A stretch of 64,000 nucleotides of DNA from Cordylochernes scorpioides (GCA_030710605.1 CP092865.1:143577081-143641080), one strand, 5' to 3'. Shown: positions 22,685-32,347, counted from the stretch's first letter. The notes: a model not told the origin generated them from the letters alone. A program made the numbers and translations.

Positions 22685-22971
22685 TAAGAGGGAATGTTGA
22701 AAAAAAAGAATAGTAAATCAATGATATGGACATACTTTTAGACTGACAACACTGTAATATAAAAACGAGAACAAAGGAGTGTTGGTTTTGTTTACAAAAT
22801 TAGTAATTGTAATGTAAATTGTTAAATGTTCTTTTCTCTCTCTCTTTGAAAATAATAAATTTAAAATACTTTCTTTAAAGGTAAAATTGCCTAATTCTTT
22901 AAAACCACTTCAGCTGTAAGTAAACTTGTTATTTGTTGTTTCATTGTCTGAACCATAAGAGATTCCCAACA
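22685..22971 (+). mobile_element. Copia polypurine tract and LTR
   Basis: TTAAGAGGGAA (22684-22694) is a typical copia polypurine tract. TGTTGAAAA starts at 22695. One possible end is GATTCCCAACA at 22971, giving a 277-bp LTR with matching TGTTG/CAACA termini. Alternatively the LTR extends to the next CCCAACA near 23226 and includes unit U. Confidence 0.65.
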
Positions 22972-23024
22972 TTTTCAACGTGTGTGTTGTAATTTAAGAA
23001 ATCTTATTGATTTTAACCTTTCAC

Positions 23025-24290
23025 TATATATAAGGAAAAGGATTGAAGTATGGTACATATATACACTATGTACACCATTACTGCTGTGGACTTCGGAATA
23101 CAGAAAGCTCAAAGCTCGTCCAGGTCCTCCATCTGGACAACAAAGACTTCGGCAAGGCACTGCAAATATATGATATAAAATGTTTACATCATTGTTGGGT
23201 TCATTTGGTGAAAAACGGCCCAACAAACATTATTCATTTAGAGACTAATAAAACAATTTTCATTCAACATACACAACAATCTGAAATTAACATATAAGAT
23301 TTAAAAAAGGAAACCTTTAAATTTAAAACACTATATATACATAAAATGCTATAAAGGAGGATATTAAATATATATAAACCAAAAAATCTTATCATGCCCA
23401 ATTCACCTATTTACCTCTACCTTCCTCTACATCCAGCAACCCAAGTCCAGGATTGGAAAAAGGGCGGCCAAGGCCGCAGACAGGACAGAGGCCTGAACTT
23501 TCAGCAACCCCTTGTCCTCAGCTTCCCAGGAAGAAAAAAAAATCAAACTCTATATCCTGCTCTTTGCTCCAGTGTTGCCAGACTCACCACCCCCCCCCCC
23601 CCCCTCCCCTCCAAAGGCTATCATCACCCTTCTCTCTCTGTACAAAAAAAATATCATTCAAAAATAATAATAAAATAAAAAATTGTAAATATTAAAGAAA
23701 ATCCACAAAAATAAGAATTAGAAAGTATTAGATAAAAACAATTTAAAAATACAATGAACATGGCGGGAACTTGAGGTTGGATTGGGGAAGGTTTGGAGCT
23801 CGTGGTGTAGCTGGTGTTCTGCCTTAAGATGGTAATGTCAGTCACCATGGGTCTATTGCTTGTCCATAGGCATGCTGGAGTCTGGCTTAGTACTGGTGGA
23901 GTCAAGTCAACCACCATAGGTCAGTGGCTTGACTACAGAGAAGGGGCGTCTGAGTTCATCTCAGACTCAGCTTGGTGGGGTCAGGTCATCCACCATGGGA
24001 CATGTGGCTCGACCACAGGGAAGGGGCATCTGAGTCCATCTTGGTCTCTGGCTAGGTGATGTAGGGTCAGGCCAGCTTCCATGGGTCAGATGGCTTGACC
24101 ACAGTATTTGTCTCTGACTCGATGCTGCCAAGGCTTAAGGCGGCCTCAGGCCTCATCTCTACACCTCACAATTAGAGGTTTGCTGCTAAGATGAGGAAAG
24201 GTGGGACATGGTTAGGTTAGGTGGGGTTCTGGGTGATTGTAGCATACAGTAGTCACGAGGTGCCCTAACATCACCACCACCACTCTCCAT
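23025..24290 (+). repeat. Dispersed repeat family X, copy 1 (3' part)
   Basis: It repeats unit U (23030-23226, with hairpin TTGTTGGGTT...GGCCCAACAA) and then aligns with 26985-27770. Shared parts are a GGCCGCAG stretch, CTCCAGTGTTGCC(A/T)GA, a 16-18-base poly-C tract (near 23589), and TCGTGGTGTAGCTGGTGTTCTGC. Three to four diverged ~90-bp units follow (GGTCAGTGGCTTGACTACAG ... GTCTGAGTTCATC). It ends near TCACGAGGTGCCCTAACA. No coding capacity is recognised. Confidence 0.7.
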
Positions 24291-24530
24291 TTGGGCTATG
24301 GCCATGTCCTTGTAGTCCTTGCCCATAAAATCCCTAAACAGACCTAACTGTTCTCTTTGTTCATAAGAGCCACAGAGAGTTTATCACTTTTTCTTAAGCT
24401 GTTCAGCTTTCCTGATACATGATTTAAACAGCTATCCTGCTTGGACTGTAACACTCCCACCTTACCTCTGTTAAAATCGTGATGATTTTATACTTTTACT
24501 ATTTCCAGATCTCTACATGTCCAAATGTTA

Positions 24531-24538
24531 GGGCGCCA
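24531..24538 (-). other. Candidate minus-strand tRNA-Lys-type primer-binding site
   Basis: On the minus strand the sequence reads TGGCGCCCTAACATTTGG. TGGCGCCC is the start of tRNA-Lys-type primer-binding sites of many LTR elements. It sits directly downstream (minus sense) of the segment interpreted below as an LTR. An eight-base match can arise by chance, so confidence is limited. Confidence 0.4.
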
Positions 24539-24699
24539 GTGGCTGCAGAAAACCAGACCACAAATTTATTCATCTATGGCACATGTAGAGACCTAAAGCT
24601 GTGCCAGCTAGCAATAATGTTGATGGGGAAATTAACCAATCATTTTTTTGGCTAAACAGATTTTTATTTAGACCAATAAAATCTTTCAATGTACATCAC

Positions 24700-25560
24700 G
24701 CAGATATATACTCGAGAGACAGCTTCCTTGGCCACTTGCCACTCGGGAGACAGCTTCCTTGGCCACTTGTTACTTGGGAGACAACTTCCCTGGCCACTTG
24801 TTACTTGGGAGAAAGCTTCCTTGGCCTCTTGCTACTCGGGAGACAGCTTCCTTGGCCACTTGCTACTCGGGAGACAGCTTCCTTGACCACTTGCTACTCG
24901 GGAGACAGCTTCCTTGGCCACTTGCTACTCGGGAGACAGCTTCCTTGGGCACTTGCTACTCGGGAGACAGCTTCCTTGGCCACTTGCTACTCGGGAGACA
25001 GCTTCCTTGGCCACTTGCTACTCGGGAGACAGCTTCCTAGGCCACTTGCTACTCGGGAGACAGCTTCCTTGGCCACTTGCTACTCGGGATACAGCTTCTT
25101 TGGCCACTTGTTACTTGGGAGACAACTTCCCTGGCCACTTGCTACTCGGGAGACAGCTTCCCTGGCCACTTGCTACTCGGGAGACAGCTTCCTTGGCCAC
25201 CTGCTACTCGGGAGACAACTTCCCTGGCCACTTGCTACTCGGGAGACAGCTTCCCTGGCCACTTGCTACTCGGGCGACAGCTTCCTTGGCCACCTGCTAC
25301 TCGGGAGACAGCTTCCTTGACCACTTGCTACTCAGGCGACAGCTTCCTTGGCCACCTGCTACTCGGGAGACAGCTTCCTTGGCCACTTGCTACTCGGGCG
25401 ACAGCTTCCTTGGCCACCTGCTACTCGGGAGACAACTTCCCTGGCCACTTGCTACTCGGGAGACAGCTTCCCTGGCCACTTGCTACTCGGGCGACAGCTT
25501 CCTTGGCCACCTGCTACTCGGGAGACAGCTTCCTTGGCCACTTGTTACTTGGGAGACAGC
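24700..25560 (+). repeat. 31-bp minisatellite, about 28 copies
   Basis: The unit is TTGGCCACTTGCTACTCGGG followed by AGACAGCTTCC. Variants carry GTTACTTGGGAG, CAACTTCCC or GGGCGACAG. Higher-order alternation is visible after 25200. Because 31 is not a multiple of three and the unit contains no stop in any forward frame, all three plus frames stay open and translate into the same 31-residue repeat (GHLLLGRQLPWPLATRETAS and its shifts). This is expected of the repeat and does not demonstrate a protein. Confidence 0.95.
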
Positions 25561-25631
25561 TCTACAAGGGCTCCCTACCACCAGCTACCACACTCTCTCT
25601 CTCTTCCTCTGGCTGCGCCTTTCTTTTTATA

Positions 25632-25641
25632 GGGTCCCAAG
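25632..25641 (-). promoter_or_regulatory. Predicted TATA box (minus strand)
   Basis: The minus strand reads CCCTATAAAAAGAAAGG. It would direct transcription into the 31-bp minisatellite. Upstream of it (25708-25783, plus sense) are six or seven ATGCAAA motifs. Confidence 0.4.
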
Positions 25642-25707
25642 CACGTGACCAAACCACATAAAAAACTACAAAAAATCAAACCTAAACAAATGAATCTTTC
25701 TAAAAAG

Positions 25708-25785
25708 AAAAATATGCAAAAAACATGCAAAAAAACATGCAAAAAAACTTATGCAAAAAACTATGCAAAAAAACTATGCAAACCA
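25708..25785 (+). repeat. Short tandem ATGCAAAAAA(A)C units (octamer-like)
   Basis: ATGCAAA occurs about seven times at spacings of 10-15 bp. ATGCAAA(T) is the core of the POU-factor octamer. The cluster lies upstream of the minus-strand TATA box. It may be plain low-complexity DNA. Confidence 0.5.
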
Positions 25786-25859
25786 GTTTCAACAAATATT
25801 ATTGGGTCAATTTCTATGATGATGAAGTATATAATCATCACCTTTACGATTTGAATAAC

Positions 25860-26219
25860 ACACACACTTCATTCCAATGCACCTTATGGTAATTTACAAA
25901 TATGTTATACCATTGGATACCTGACCAAAATGAAAAACACACCAAAACATGATACATACAAACACAGATTTGATTCCCAACGGGGTGTGTATAGATCAGC
26001 ATATTATTTATCAACCATGGAGAATACCATTATATGTCTAGTTTGGTATAAACACAAAAAAAATACAAATTGATAAAATGAAATACATATGAAGTTTTAT
26101 TATAACTGAAACCATCTGTAATTTGGGACAAAGAGAAGATTATATGCAAGATAAAGATATTCTCTTAATAAACGTTTCTTTACTTCTAATTTCATCGAAA
26201 TATATAAAAACAACCAAAA
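25860..26219. other. Unassigned AT-rich DNA
   Basis: I see no gene or named repeat. Confidence 0.4.
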
Positions 26220-27780
26220 TTTCTATTTTGGGTATATACTATATAGTAGAGATTGCAGCCAAAAAAAAAACCTATTAAATACTATATGAGGTTCCTATTC
26301 TATAAACAGGCCTTTTGGCCCACAAATGAAATTTATAGGGTACAGTAAACTTACCATTTTTATCTATTCTTCTTCCATCACTCAGCCCGATTCTTTTCGA
26401 CCTTCGCCTTCATTTACTCGATCCCAACTGTCTAAAATTTCAAATTTTTCGCGTGCCTCAAAAATTTTTATCTTCTTTTTACAGAGTAAAAAGAAAGGGT
26501 ATTTATTTCTCAGAATATATTTGAAAAATAAAATAAAAAAATTATTCTTTGGAATAAATAATTCTAAATTAATAATAAAAATAATAAAATATATCTGGTC
26601 TATTCCCTGAGATTTTAATTTAGTATTTCTTCTTAAAAAATTTTTGTTATCTTTAAAATAAAAAAATATCTAATCTATCTAGAGTATATATTTAATTAAT
26701 TTTATTCTTTGGAATAAAAATAATTTTAAATTTCGATGTGGTAATAAAAAATTTAGACCTTTCATCTTGCATATAAAGGAAGGGATTGGTTATAAAACAT
26801 ATATTACATATGTACATCCTCCATCTGGGCCTTACTGCAGCGGGCCTCGGGATACAAGCCAAGAGCTAGTCCAAGTCCTCCATCTGGACAGCAAACACTT
26901 CAACGAGACACTGTACATATATGATGTAAAATGTTTACATCATTGTTGGGTTCGTTTTGTGAAAAATGGCCCAACACACCCATGTCCACAATTCGAAAAA
27001 AGGGGCTGTTAAGGCCGCAGCCAGCGGCCTCGGCCCTCCGCAACTCCAAGTCTTTTTTGCTTCTCAAGAAAAAAAAATCAAATTCTTGTTAAGAAAAAAA
27101 ATGTCAATTTTCCAATGTCAATATCAAAATGTAAAATATCCCGCTTCCTTGCCCCAGTGTTGCTGAGCTCACCCCCCCCCCCCCCCCCCAAGGCTATAAT
27201 CCCTCTTTCTCTATGAAAATAAAAAAATTAAAAAAGGCATCTTAAAAAATGATAAAAATATATTAAATATAAAATTATTATAGAAATATTCCAAAAAAAA
27301 AATACAAAAATATTGAATTAAAAATAATTTTAAAAATATAATTATTATTGTTGCTTCTGGGCATCTTGGGGTCAGCTTGGGAAAGGTTCAGGGCTCGTGG
27401 TGGAGCTGGTGTTCTGCATGAAGATGGTGGAGTCAGGTCAAGCACCATAGGTCGGTGGCTTGACTACAGGGAAGGGGTGTCTAAGTCCATCTTGGACTGG
27501 CTTGTGGTCAAGTCAGCCACCATCGGCTCGACCACCAGGAAGGGATGTCTGAGTACATTTCAGACTAGCTTGATGTTGGTGGAGCCAGGTCATCCACCAC
27601 AGGTCAGGTGGCTTGACTACAGGAAGGGGATTTCGGTCTCTGGCTCCATCTCGACACCTCGCAATCACCAGAGGTTTGTGGCTTAGATAGACATAGGTGG
27701 GATATGGTTAGGTTAGGTGGGGTTCTGGGTTACTTTGGCATATTATGGTCACGAGGTGTCCCAACACCTCTATGGCCAAG
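26220..27780 (+). repeat. Dispersed repeat family X, copy 2
   Basis: A continuous copy aligning first with 20880-22040 and then with 23025-24290, without the copia insertion. It contains unit U (26760-26985), the conserved hairpin TTGTTGGGTTCG...GGCCCAACA, a poly-C tract (about 27174-27190), and the ~90-bp GGTGGCTTGACTACAG units. It ends at TCACGAGGTGTCCCAACACC. I cannot assign it to a known superfamily. An LTR-like or large non-autonomous element is possible. Confidence 0.7.
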
Positions 27781-28260
27781 CTTTTAAATTCGACCTCAGC
27801 ATGGAACTTCCTGGTCAACTGGTTCAGCTCAGCAACCTCTCAGGGCGCAATTGAAATCGTTTATCAGTAGCAATATTAGCGAGCTAGAAACCCCATGTAG
27901 TTGGCGTTTTGCGCACCCGGAACTGAGGTCCAAATATCTCTCTCTGTTTTAGTTATATTTATTCCTTAAAGTATAATTCGGAGCTTTACTATCTAAAAAT
28001 CTTTAAAAGGGTCATGCCCTTCAATATAAATATATATATTGTAATCAGAATGACAGAGTAATTTATTTAAGACCCAGCCACAAACCAAAATGTATAAAGT
28101 ATAAGAGAAGTAATAAAGAAAGTTTATATAGTAGCAAGCTATTTGAATATAAAAATTAATAATCTCACATAAAATATTAAAAATTTCGGTACAATATAAA
28201 GAGAGAGCGTGTGTGCTCTATAACGAATAAAATAATAGTTAACAAATAATTACGTTAGTA
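27781..28260. other. Unassigned DNA upstream of the zinc-finger block
   Basis: No recognised features. Confidence 0.35.
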
Positions 28261-28282
28261 GACTATAAAACCCATCTTTGAA

Positions 28283-28315
28283 AACAGAGTAAAGCCATCG
28301 ATAATTACATTCCTT
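28283..28315 (+). other. Probable non-coding first exon of zinc-finger gene 1
   Basis: TTGAAAACAGAGTAAAG..TCGATAATTAC...AAAGTAAACA is conserved with 48357-48405, upstream of the paralogue. A donor-like AAA|GTAAAC closes it, and a strong acceptor (TTTTTTCAG) lies at about 28733-28741. This suggests a 5' UTR exon joined to the coding exon. The exon start is not known. Confidence 0.4.
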
Positions 28316-29078
28316 AAAGTAAACATCTTTCTCTTAATCTGGCAGTTCGTTTTGTTTTAAATTGAATATCCAAATATTAATGAGCTTAAATATTTATTTA
28401 TATTAAATAAAATCAAATATAAATTTAAAGTAAGGACCTATTATTATAATTTTTATTTTGAACACAATTTTCTTTTGCACAAATTTGTTAATAAAAACAT
28501 AAACCTGAAATGGTGGAAATTTTTATATAGTGGAAATCAATTTTGAATTGATAATCACATATTTATCTCGAGGTAAGATTTTATCCAGACCATTTTATAT
28601 GCACTAAAAAATAGATTATGTTGTGTGCGTGATGCGAATTAAAAAATCGTACAATTAATATTCAAACTGTTATTAAAGAACTTTAGTGTTAAAATTTACC
28701 CAATTAAAAAATTTCTGAAAGCTAATATGTGATTTTTTTCAGGTAACTGAAATACTTATTTTTCACATCAACTAGGACCAAATTGGGGACAGCATCTACA
28801 CTATGTAAATAGGAAAATATTTTCTTCAAAATATTACCCAAAAGTATACATAACCCCTTTCTACCAAATTTATTTTTCTTTAATATAAAGTCATTAAAAG
28901 AGATTAAGCCATAAGTATTCTAAAATTTATTTCCATTAAATATAATTTTGTCAAACTAAAGAAAATTTTATAGAACCATTTTTGTAGCAAATAAGGGACT
29001 GATTGAATACCAAAACAAAATTTGGTTAATATAACAAAATAAATCAAGCCTATTTTCTACCAAAATATACCCATAAAT

Positions 29079-29861
29079 ATGGACTCAAAACCTTTTAAAT
29101 GTGAATATTGTTACTATGAAACAACAATAAAGCGCAATCTGACAAGGCATATGTACACACATACTGGTGAAAAGCCTTTTAAATGTGAATATTGTGATTA
29201 TGAATCAGCAGAAAAACAAAATCTTACTATGCATTTGTACACTCACACTGGTGAAAAACCTTTTAAATGTGACCAATGTAATTATAGATCTACACGTAAA
29301 ATATCTCTAAAAGAGCATAAACTTAATTTTCACACAGATAAAAAGTCTTTTAAATGTGATTATTGTGACTATGAAGCAGGAATCAAGCGTCTTCTTACAA
29401 ATCATTTGAATACACATCATAGTGAAAAAGATTATAAATGTGAATATTGTAATTATGAAACATCTTTAAAACGTAATCTTGCTAATCATTTGTACATACA
29501 TACTGGTGAAAGACCTTTTAAATGTGAATATTGTGACTATGAAACAACAGTAAAGCGCAATCTTACCAGGCATATGTACACACATACTGGTGAAAAACCT
29601 TTTAAATGTGAATATTGTGACTATGAAACAGCACGAAAGCAGAGTCTTACTCATCATTTATTCACACACACTGGTAAAAAACCTTTTAAATGTGATTATT
29701 GTGACTATGAAACAGCATTCAAGCAGAGCTTTACTCACCACTTAAACACACACACTGGGGAAAAACCTTTTAAATGTAAATATTGTGATTATAGGGCAAT
29801 AACAAAACAGCGTATCAACAAACACATATGTAAACCAATTGTAATTGATAAGAATTTTTAA
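29079..29861 (+). CDS. C2H2 zinc-finger protein 1 (nine fingers)
   Basis: A 260-residue protein made almost entirely of zinc fingers: eight C2H2 fingers of the form FKCxYCDYET(x)KRxLTRHxxTH joined by TGEKP-type linkers, then a ninth C-terminal finger ending HIC. It is presumably a nuclear DNA-binding regulator, but has no visible effector domain (no KRAB, BTB or ZAD). Fingers 3-4 and 4-5 have longer or altered linkers (HTDKKS, HHSEKD). The ATG at 29079 begins only three residues before the first finger. A 3' splice site upstream suggests a spliced 5' UTR. It is paralogous to 49079-49861 with the same length and finger order, differing at DNA-contact positions of several fingers (fingers 1 to 4). 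Confidence 0.88.
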   Translation: MDSKPFKCEYCYYETTIKRNLTRHMYTHTGEKPFKCEYCDYESAEKQNLTMHLYTHTGEKPFKCDQCNYRSTRKISLKEHKLNFHTDKKSFKCDYCDYEAGIKRLLTNHLNTHHSEKDYKCEYCNYETSLKRNLANHLYIHTGERPFKCEYCDYETTVKRNLTRHMYTHTGEKPFKCEYCDYETARKQSLTHHLFTHTGKKPFKCDYCDYETAFKQSFTHHLNTHTGEKPFKCKYCDYRAITKQRINKHICKPIVIDKNF

Positions 29862-30115
29862 GTGAACATTGTGGCTTTTTAGAATTACTGACAAATCAAA
29901 TCTCTCAAAAACTTTATATATTCATACAGGTAAAATCTTTTAGGATGCTAATATTGTGATTTGAAAACCGGATTTAGGGCAAATCTTATTACATATTACA
30001 TAAATTCACAAAGATTATAAGTCCAAAGAATGTAAATATTGTGACTTCAGAACTGCACACAAATCAAGCTTTACATTGCATATTACAAATATTTCTACAA
30101 TTAATAAGCCACTTG
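29862..30115 (+). pseudogene. Decayed extra zinc fingers after gene 1
   Basis: Past the stop the DNA still encodes finger-like pieces in shifting frames: EHCGF, then a KSNLSKTLYIHTG-like piece, and KECKYCDFRTAHKSSFTLHI near 30018-30080. These are interrupted by stops and frameshifts. The same decay follows the paralogue, so the array was shortened before the duplication. Confidence 0.7.
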
Positions 30116-30185
30116 AATGCGACTTTAATGTAGACAAATGATGCTGGTCAAGGATAAAAAAAAAATTATATATATATATATAATT

Positions 30186-30640
30186 ATAAAAAAGGCTTCT
30201 CCTTATTGTGCAACTGAAAGTTGCAGATGGCTTGCACCATCTTGCGGAATAAATATCAACCATTCTCGTTTATTTTTAATTATTCCAGAATTGGCCAAAA
30301 ACCCATTCTTGATTAATCAAAAAAAGCTAACCACGGACGCGTTTCAGGCTGTTGGCCCTCATCAGCCTGGTGAAAGCTGTACCTGAACAACCAAAAAAAA
30401 AAACTGGTCATTCAGGCATCCTGAAAAATCATGAAACAGGTAGTTGAGGGCTTGATGAGGGCCAACAGCCCGAAACGCGTCCGTGGTTAGCTTTTCTTGA
30501 TTAATCAAGAATAGATTTTTGGCCAATTCTGGAATAATTAAAAATCAAATAGAATAGTTGATATTTTTTCTGCTAGATGGTGTAAGCCATCTGCAACTTT
30601 CAGTTGCACGATAAGGAGATGCCTTTTTCATAATTTATGG
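30186..30640. mobile_element. Foldback element with ~180-bp inverted arms
   Basis: 30188-30367 and 30451-30636 are inverted copies separated by ~80 bp. Shared landmarks are TCTCCTTAT.GTGCAACTGAAAG, TTAATTATTCCAGAATTGGC, CTTGATTAATCAA and CCACGGACGCGTTTC. The arms differ at scattered bases, so this is not an assembly mirror. A third, single diverged copy of the outer arm lies at 30800-30925. No transposase is present. Confidence 0.85.
30330..30371 (-). ncRNA. Candidate hammerhead ribozyme (minus strand)
   Basis: Minus-strand reading gives ACCAGG, CTGATGA (30365-30359), GGGC-CAACA-GCCT, GAA, ACGCGT, C (30336), CGTGGT. These fit the hammerhead core. Stem I is ACCAGG/CGUGGU (one mismatch), the CUGAUGA box is intact, and stem II is GGGC/GCCU with a CAACA loop. 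The GAA box is followed by ACGCGU, whose self-complementarity would form stem III between two molecules, and cleavage would follow GUC. A two-base loop prevents a monomeric stem III, so dimeric action would be required, as described for some minimal animal hammerheads. The opposite arm (30450-30482) has a mutated core (UUGAUGA) and no stem I. Confidence 0.5.
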
Positions 30641-30699
30641 ACCTTATCCCAGTACAATATCACATTTGTACTATTTTTTCATATATATATATTCCCAAT

Positions 30700-30765
30700 G
30701 TAATGTGTTCTTCAAATGTGAATAATTTGTCTATAGAATAACAGTGTAAAAAATTAATCCTGCCA
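30700..30765 (+). pseudogene. Zinc-finger fragment
   Basis: TTCAAATGTGAATAATTTGTCTATAGA corresponds to an FKCE.FxYR-type finger start with a stop codon in it. It is part of the decayed finger series. Confidence 0.45.
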
Positions 30766-30799
30766 AATGATCATAAGGTAACAGGAACAAATTTAAATA

Positions 30800-30925
30800 A
30801 AGAGGAAGGTGTCTCCTTATCATGCAACTAAAAGTTGCTGATGTTTTGCACCATCTGTTGGAATAAATATCAACTAAATGCTGATTTCTAATTATTCCAG
30901 AAATGTCTAACCATGGCATATACAT
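30800..30925 (+). repeat. Single-arm copy of the foldback element
   Basis: GTGTCTCCTTATCATGCAACTAAAAGTTGC ... TTGGAATAAATATCAAC ... CTAATTATTCCAGAAATG matches the outer half of the arms at 30186-30640. The hammerhead-like part is absent. Confidence 0.7.
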
Positions 30926-30984
30926 AATTGTTATAACAATAATTTGTATATAAACTAGTGTGAAAATCCTTCAAAATTTTATCA

Positions 30985-31044
30985 TTTTAATTTTAGAATT
31001 GCACACAAATAGTCCTGAATCACATTTACGTGTTTACTTATGAA
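30985..31044 (+). pseudogene. Zinc-finger fragment interrupted by mariner
   Basis: TTTTAGAATTGCACACAAATAGTCCTGAATCACATTT corresponds to FRIAHK..LNH-like finger sequence. Its counterpart in the second block is 53440-53490. The mariner inserts directly downstream. Confidence 0.5.
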
Positions 31045-31046
31045 TA

Positions 31047-32347
31047 TACACAGTTTGGCAAATAATTTTTAAGACTCTCGCTAGATAAAAACCAATAGCA
31101 GAGCCAGTTATGAAATTGTGCATGCGTATATATATTCGAAGCCTTATCTAGCGCGTGGCTTTGTTTCAGCCATTTTGGTTAACTCTTTAAAACCATACAG
31201 GCGATTTTTGAAAAGTAAAAATTTTTGTTTGTCGGAATTCTGAGATGGAACAGAGAGAGGTCATTAAATTTAATGCAAAACTTGGTAGAAGTGCATCGGA
31301 AACATATATTTTGATGAAGCAAGTTTATGGTACGTTATGTTTGAGTAAATCAAATGTTTTCATTTGGCACAAACGTTTTTCGGATGGAAGAAATACACTA
31401 GAAGATGATAAGCATACTGAACGACCAAGTTCTTCGAAGACACCAGAAAGTATAGAAAAAGTGTGACAATTTGTTGCAAACAATCGCAGTGCATCCCTGA
31501 GAATGATGGCAGAGGTATAACACATCAACAAAGAAACTATTTGAACCATTCTGCATGAAGATTTGGGTAAAACTAAAGTCTGTGCTAAATTTGTTCCACA
31601 TACTTTAACGGGCGAGCAGAAATCATTGAGAATTGAACATTGAAGGGACATCATTTCTGCCTATGAAAATGATTCAAACTTCCTGAAATCAATTGTTACG
31701 GATGATGAAACATGGTGTTTTCAGTATGACCCAAAGACAAAACGCCAAAGTGCCGAATGGAAGTCAAAAAACTCTTCACAAGCCAAAAAAAAAACACGAA
31801 AAGTGCATTTAAAATCAAAACAATGCTGATTACCTTTTTCGATAGTAGAGGTATTATCCACAAAGAATTTGTTCTCGCTGGACAAACCATTACTGGAGAG
31901 TATTATTTAAACGTTTTGAAAAGTTTGATTGCCAGAATTCGTAGCATTCGTCCAGAATATCGCAATGAAGACAGTTGATGTTTGCTGCATGATAATGCAC
32001 CGAGTTACTCCTCACTCTTTGTTCGTCGCTTTTTGGCCAAAAATAACGTCTGTGTGTTGAATCATCCTCCGAACTCGCCTGATTTAGCACTATGTGACTT
32101 TTTTTTATTCGCAAAATTAAAAGGTTTTTTTTTTTTTTATGATATCCCGACCATCCAGACAGCTGCGACGAGCACTTTGGAGGCGATTTCTCAAAGTGGC
32201 CTGCAAGAGGCATATAATTCCTTATTAAATCGTTGTAACATATGTATTGAATCCGGAGGGATTATTTTGCATAGAAAAATAGTAGAAATTGAATTATTTG
32301 TTTTATTTTACAAACCCATTCTTAAAAATTATTTGCCACGCTGTGTA
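31047..32347 (+). mobile_element. Mariner element, full length but inactive
   Basis: 1301 bp with terminal inverted repeats TACACAG(TT/CG)TGGCAAATAATTTTTAAGA at both ends, flanked by the TA duplication (31045-31046 and 32348-32349). Length and structure are those of the Tc1/mariner superfamily. The internal transposase is broken. Confidence 0.92.
31245..32290 (+). pseudogene. Mariner transposase (DD34D), disrupted
   Basis: The start MEQREVIKFNAKLGRSASET is a mariner N-terminal helix-turn-helix region. The first 73 codons end in a TGA near 31464. Later pieces carry VTDDETWCFQYDPKTKRQ (first catalytic Asp), LHDNAPSYSSLFVRRFLAKN (second) and NSPDLALCDFFLFAKLKG (third), in the DD34D arrangement. 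Several stops, frame changes and A/T-run length changes (near 31785 and 32130) separate them. It can be made only as fragments. Confidence 0.88.

Larger units (their letters stand above)
24540..25990 (-). mobile_element. Putative minus-strand LTR carrying a 31-bp minisatellite
   Basis: Read on the minus strand, this stretch has a cluster of TTTGCAT motifs, a TATA box (CTATAAAAAG, 25632-25641), then the 31-bp minisatellite, then a tRNA-Lys-like primer site at 24538-24531. That is the order U3, promoter, R/U5, PBS. No second LTR or pol is visible in the window, and the outer (U3) end is not determined. An ordinary minisatellite next to an unrelated promoter-like sequence remains possible. Confidence 0.35.

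Noticed and set aside
24601-25661. Three long overlapping ORFs of 194-244 codons
   Set aside because: They are the three frames of one 31-bp minisatellite with no stop codon, so they are not evidence of a protein.
29466-29657. Antisense ORFs within the zinc-finger genes (also 49073-49276 and 49466-49894)
   Set aside because: Shadows of the zinc-finger repeat on the other strand.
30450-30482. Second hammerhead in the right arm of the foldback
   Set aside because: The core reads UUGAUGA instead of CUGAUGA and the flanks do not pair as stem I.
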